A stretch of 64,000 nt of DNA from an uncultured Eggerthella sp. (lineage in GTDB: Bacteria; Actinomycetota; Coriobacteriia; Coriobacteriales; Eggerthellaceae). A program made the translations under genes and the position numbers. The stretch lies in NCBI GenBank assembly GCA_900553605.1, contig USDX01000003.1, positions 62,001 through 126,000 of the forward strand, read 5' to 3'. Of this stretch, positions 62,346 to 64,000 are shown piece after piece. A model generated the notes under the pieces. That model saw only the letters and a list, made by a program, of their open reading frames with translations, had not been told where the DNA came from and searched no databases. Within the stretch, counting starts at the first letter, position 1. Each line of letters opens with the position of its first letter.

Positions 62346-64000
62346 CAGCTTGAAAGAAACGATCGCCCTGCTTAAGCGCGATGCATGGGTTAAACCCTAT
62401 CTGGGCCGCTATCGCAAAATCCTCGCACTGGCTCTTGTTCTGGGCTGTTGCACAGTTCTTTTCGCCGCCGGACTTATGTTCACTTCAGGATGGCTCATTG
62501 CCGGCTCTGCCGAAATGCCGTATTCGGTTTTGATGCTGGGCACACCTTTGCTTTGCGTGCGGGTATTCGGCGTGGGGAAACCCATTCTGCGTTACTGCGA
62601 ACGCTTAGCGAGCCACGATTGGGTGCTGCGATTCACTTCGAATCTTCGCAAGCAGCTCTACCGATCCTTTGACGCAGAAGGTGTTTTCTTCCGTGCCAGC
62701 CACCGCCTTGGCGATGCCCTAGGGCTTCTGGCGGAAGACGTTGAGCATATCCAAAACCTCTATCTCCGCTGCGTTTTCCCAACCGCAATAGCCCTAGCAG
62801 CTGGCGTGGGGCTATGTGTTCTGTTCGGTTGTTTTTCGCCCCTCGCATGCTTGGTGTGCTTTGTCTTCGTATCGCTCGAACTCTTTGTTGTTCCCGCGGT
62901 TTCAGTGAGTATCAACGGCAAGCGTCAATCGATGGCAAAAGAGCTTGCCGCAAAACGTTACGCTACCTACGCCGACAACATCCTCGGAATCACCGACTGG
63001 ACGCTTTCGGGCAGAAAAGCTGATTTCTTAACACAATGCGAAAACGGACAGGAAGACCTCAACCGCTTAAAAGCTCAAGCGCACGCCTTCGATCGCAAGC
63101 GCGACCTGGCCCAACAAGCAATATTCGCATGCGCCATCATTGCCCTCATATGCTGGGCGACAATCACCTTTGGCGGGATGCGGGGAGGACAGGCAAATTG
63201 GATTCTGGCTTTTGCGCTGGGGGCATTCCCCCTTATTGATGCCTTCGCAGTGATGCCCGTTGCCGCAACGCAGGCTCAGGGGCACTTCGATTCCATAGCG
63301 CGGCTCAACGATCTTTCCCTACCCGTTGAAGGGGAAACAGGAACCAGCTCGGAATCCGAGCATGCGCAAAATATTAATCTTGACCTGAAGCATCCAGTTG
63401 TCGAGCTAAAAGACGTTGAATTCGCCTACCCTGGCCAGTCCCCCACGATTTGCGGAATCAGCCTCTCCCTTTCGCCGGGGCAGCATCTTGCACTCCTTGG
63501 CAAAAGTGGATCGGGGAAAACCACCCTCGCACATCTGCTGCGCGGAGACCTCACCCCGACCTCAGGCAGCATCACCGCTGGAGGACTTCCCTGCTCGGAG
63601 CTTGGGGGCGATGCACCTCGGATGTTCGGCGTCTGCCAGCAGGCTACGTACCTGTTCAACGACACCCTGCGCAACAATCTGCTTATAGCCAAACCCCAAG
63701 CAAGCGACGAGGAGCTTGAACGCGCTCTTGAACGCGTCGGCTTGAAAAAACTGCTTGCGCGACTGCCGAAAGGTCTCGACACCGTACTCGATGAAGCAGG
63801 ATTGCGCTTCTCGGGCGGCGAGCGTCATCGGGTTGCCCTGGCACGCATCCTTTTGCAGGATGCGCCTATTGTCATCCTCGACGAACCAACGGTAAGCCTC
63901 GACCCCCGCACCGAACACGAGGTGCTGGGCACCATGTTCGAAGTGCTTGCAGGCAAAACGGTGGTCCTGATCACCCATCACCTCCAAGGGATATCGAACA
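62338..64000 (+). CDS. cydC: Thiol reductant ABC exporter subunit CydC (3' truncated by window end)
   Basis: 554 codons are visible, and the frame is open at the last base. The membrane domain is followed by Walker A GKSGSGKTT, signature FSGGERHR, Walker B IVILDEPTVSLD and the H-loop VVLITHH, so only the last few dozen residues are missing. The ATG has GGAGGG upstream and overlaps the cydD stop. It completes the heterodimer with CydD. Confidence 0.92.
   Translation, partial: MNSSLKETIALLKRDAWVKPYLGRYRKILALALVLGCCTVLFAAGLMFTSGWLIAGSAEMPYSVLMLGTPLLCVRVFGVGKPILRYCERLASHDWVLRFTSNLRKQLYRSFDAEGVFFRASHRLGDALGLLAEDVEHIQNLYLRCVFPTAIALAAGVGLCVLFGCFSPLACLVCFVFVSLELFVVPAVSVSINGKRQSMAKELAAKRYATYADNILGITDWTLSGRKADFLTQCENGQEDLNRLKAQAHAFDRKRDLAQQAIFACAIIALICWATITFGGMRGGQANWILAFALGAFPLIDAFAVMPVAATQAQGHFDSIARLNDLSLPVEGETGTSSESEHAQNINLDLKHPVVELKDVEFAYPGQSPTICGISLSLSPGQHLALLGKSGSGKTTLAHLLRGDLTPTSGSITAGGLPCSELGGDAPRMFGVCQQATYLFNDTLRNNLLIAKPQASDEELERALERVGLKKLLARLPKGLDTVLDEAGLRFSGGERHRVALARILLQDAPIVILDEPTVSLDPRTEHEVLGTMFEVLAGKTVVLITHHLQGISN

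Overview
The window reads as ordinary chromosome of an anaerobic actinobacterium of the Coriobacteriia, most likely the Eggerthellaceae. This is an inference from several things together: moderately high GC, a TAT-exported membrane [NiFe] hydrogenase, a flavin/4Fe-4S old-yellow-enzyme reductase, fusions of a YczE-like membrane domain to a cytidylate-kinase-like domain, and general protein style. No rRNA, phage, insertion sequence or intact CRISPR array is visible. A lactate permease, an uptake-type hydrogenase and a cytochrome bd oxidase suggest a lifestyle using H2 and lactate as electron donors, with oxygen scavenging.

Layout. 1-9.9 kb: a truncated ATP-grasp gene, a DUF1461 membrane protein, a GatB/YqeY protein, two tandem paralogues of a membrane/kinase fusion, gltX with an overlapping polyferredoxin gene, and a surface protein with two internal repeats. 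10-16.9 kb: mfd, nth, a LysR regulator, a hydrogenase maturation protease and its small membrane neighbour. 17-22.4 kb: a MarR regulator with a heterodimeric ABC exporter, then a ThrH-like phosphatase. 22.5-28.8 kb: an OYE-family reductase divergent from a lactate permease, a degenerate nuclease-like protein and a methyltransferase. 28.9-33.2 kb: the [NiFe] hydrogenase operon (small subunit, large subunit, cytochrome b) behind a 700 bp AT-rich upstream region. 33.2-38.2 kb: pheA, mutY lacking its Fe-S cluster, an Rrf2 regulator, a degenerate AAA+ protein and a HAD phosphatase. 38.4-39.5 kb: two identical tRNA-Asp genes around a gene-free interval. 39.6-46.7 kb: the cell-elongation operon mreB-mreC-mreD-mrdA-rodA plus a DUF697 gene. 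47-50.9 kb: ndk, a TPR membrane protein, a cyclophilin, tRNA-Arg and rlmD. 51.2-57.6 kb: rplU-rpmA, then obgE-proB-proA-nadD-yqeK-rsfS. 58-64 kb: cydA-cydB-cydD-cydC, the last cut by the window end.

No wholly new multi-gene system stands out. The best leads are the duplicated membrane/kinase fusion, the AAA+ protein whose P-loop has been replaced, the cluster-less MutY, a family of dispersed REP-like palindromes (one a perfect 67-nt hairpin), and structured non-coding intervals around the tRNA-Asp pair, upstream of mfd, upstream of the hydrogenase and in the rplU leader. All family assignments come from reading motifs by eye; no database search was run.
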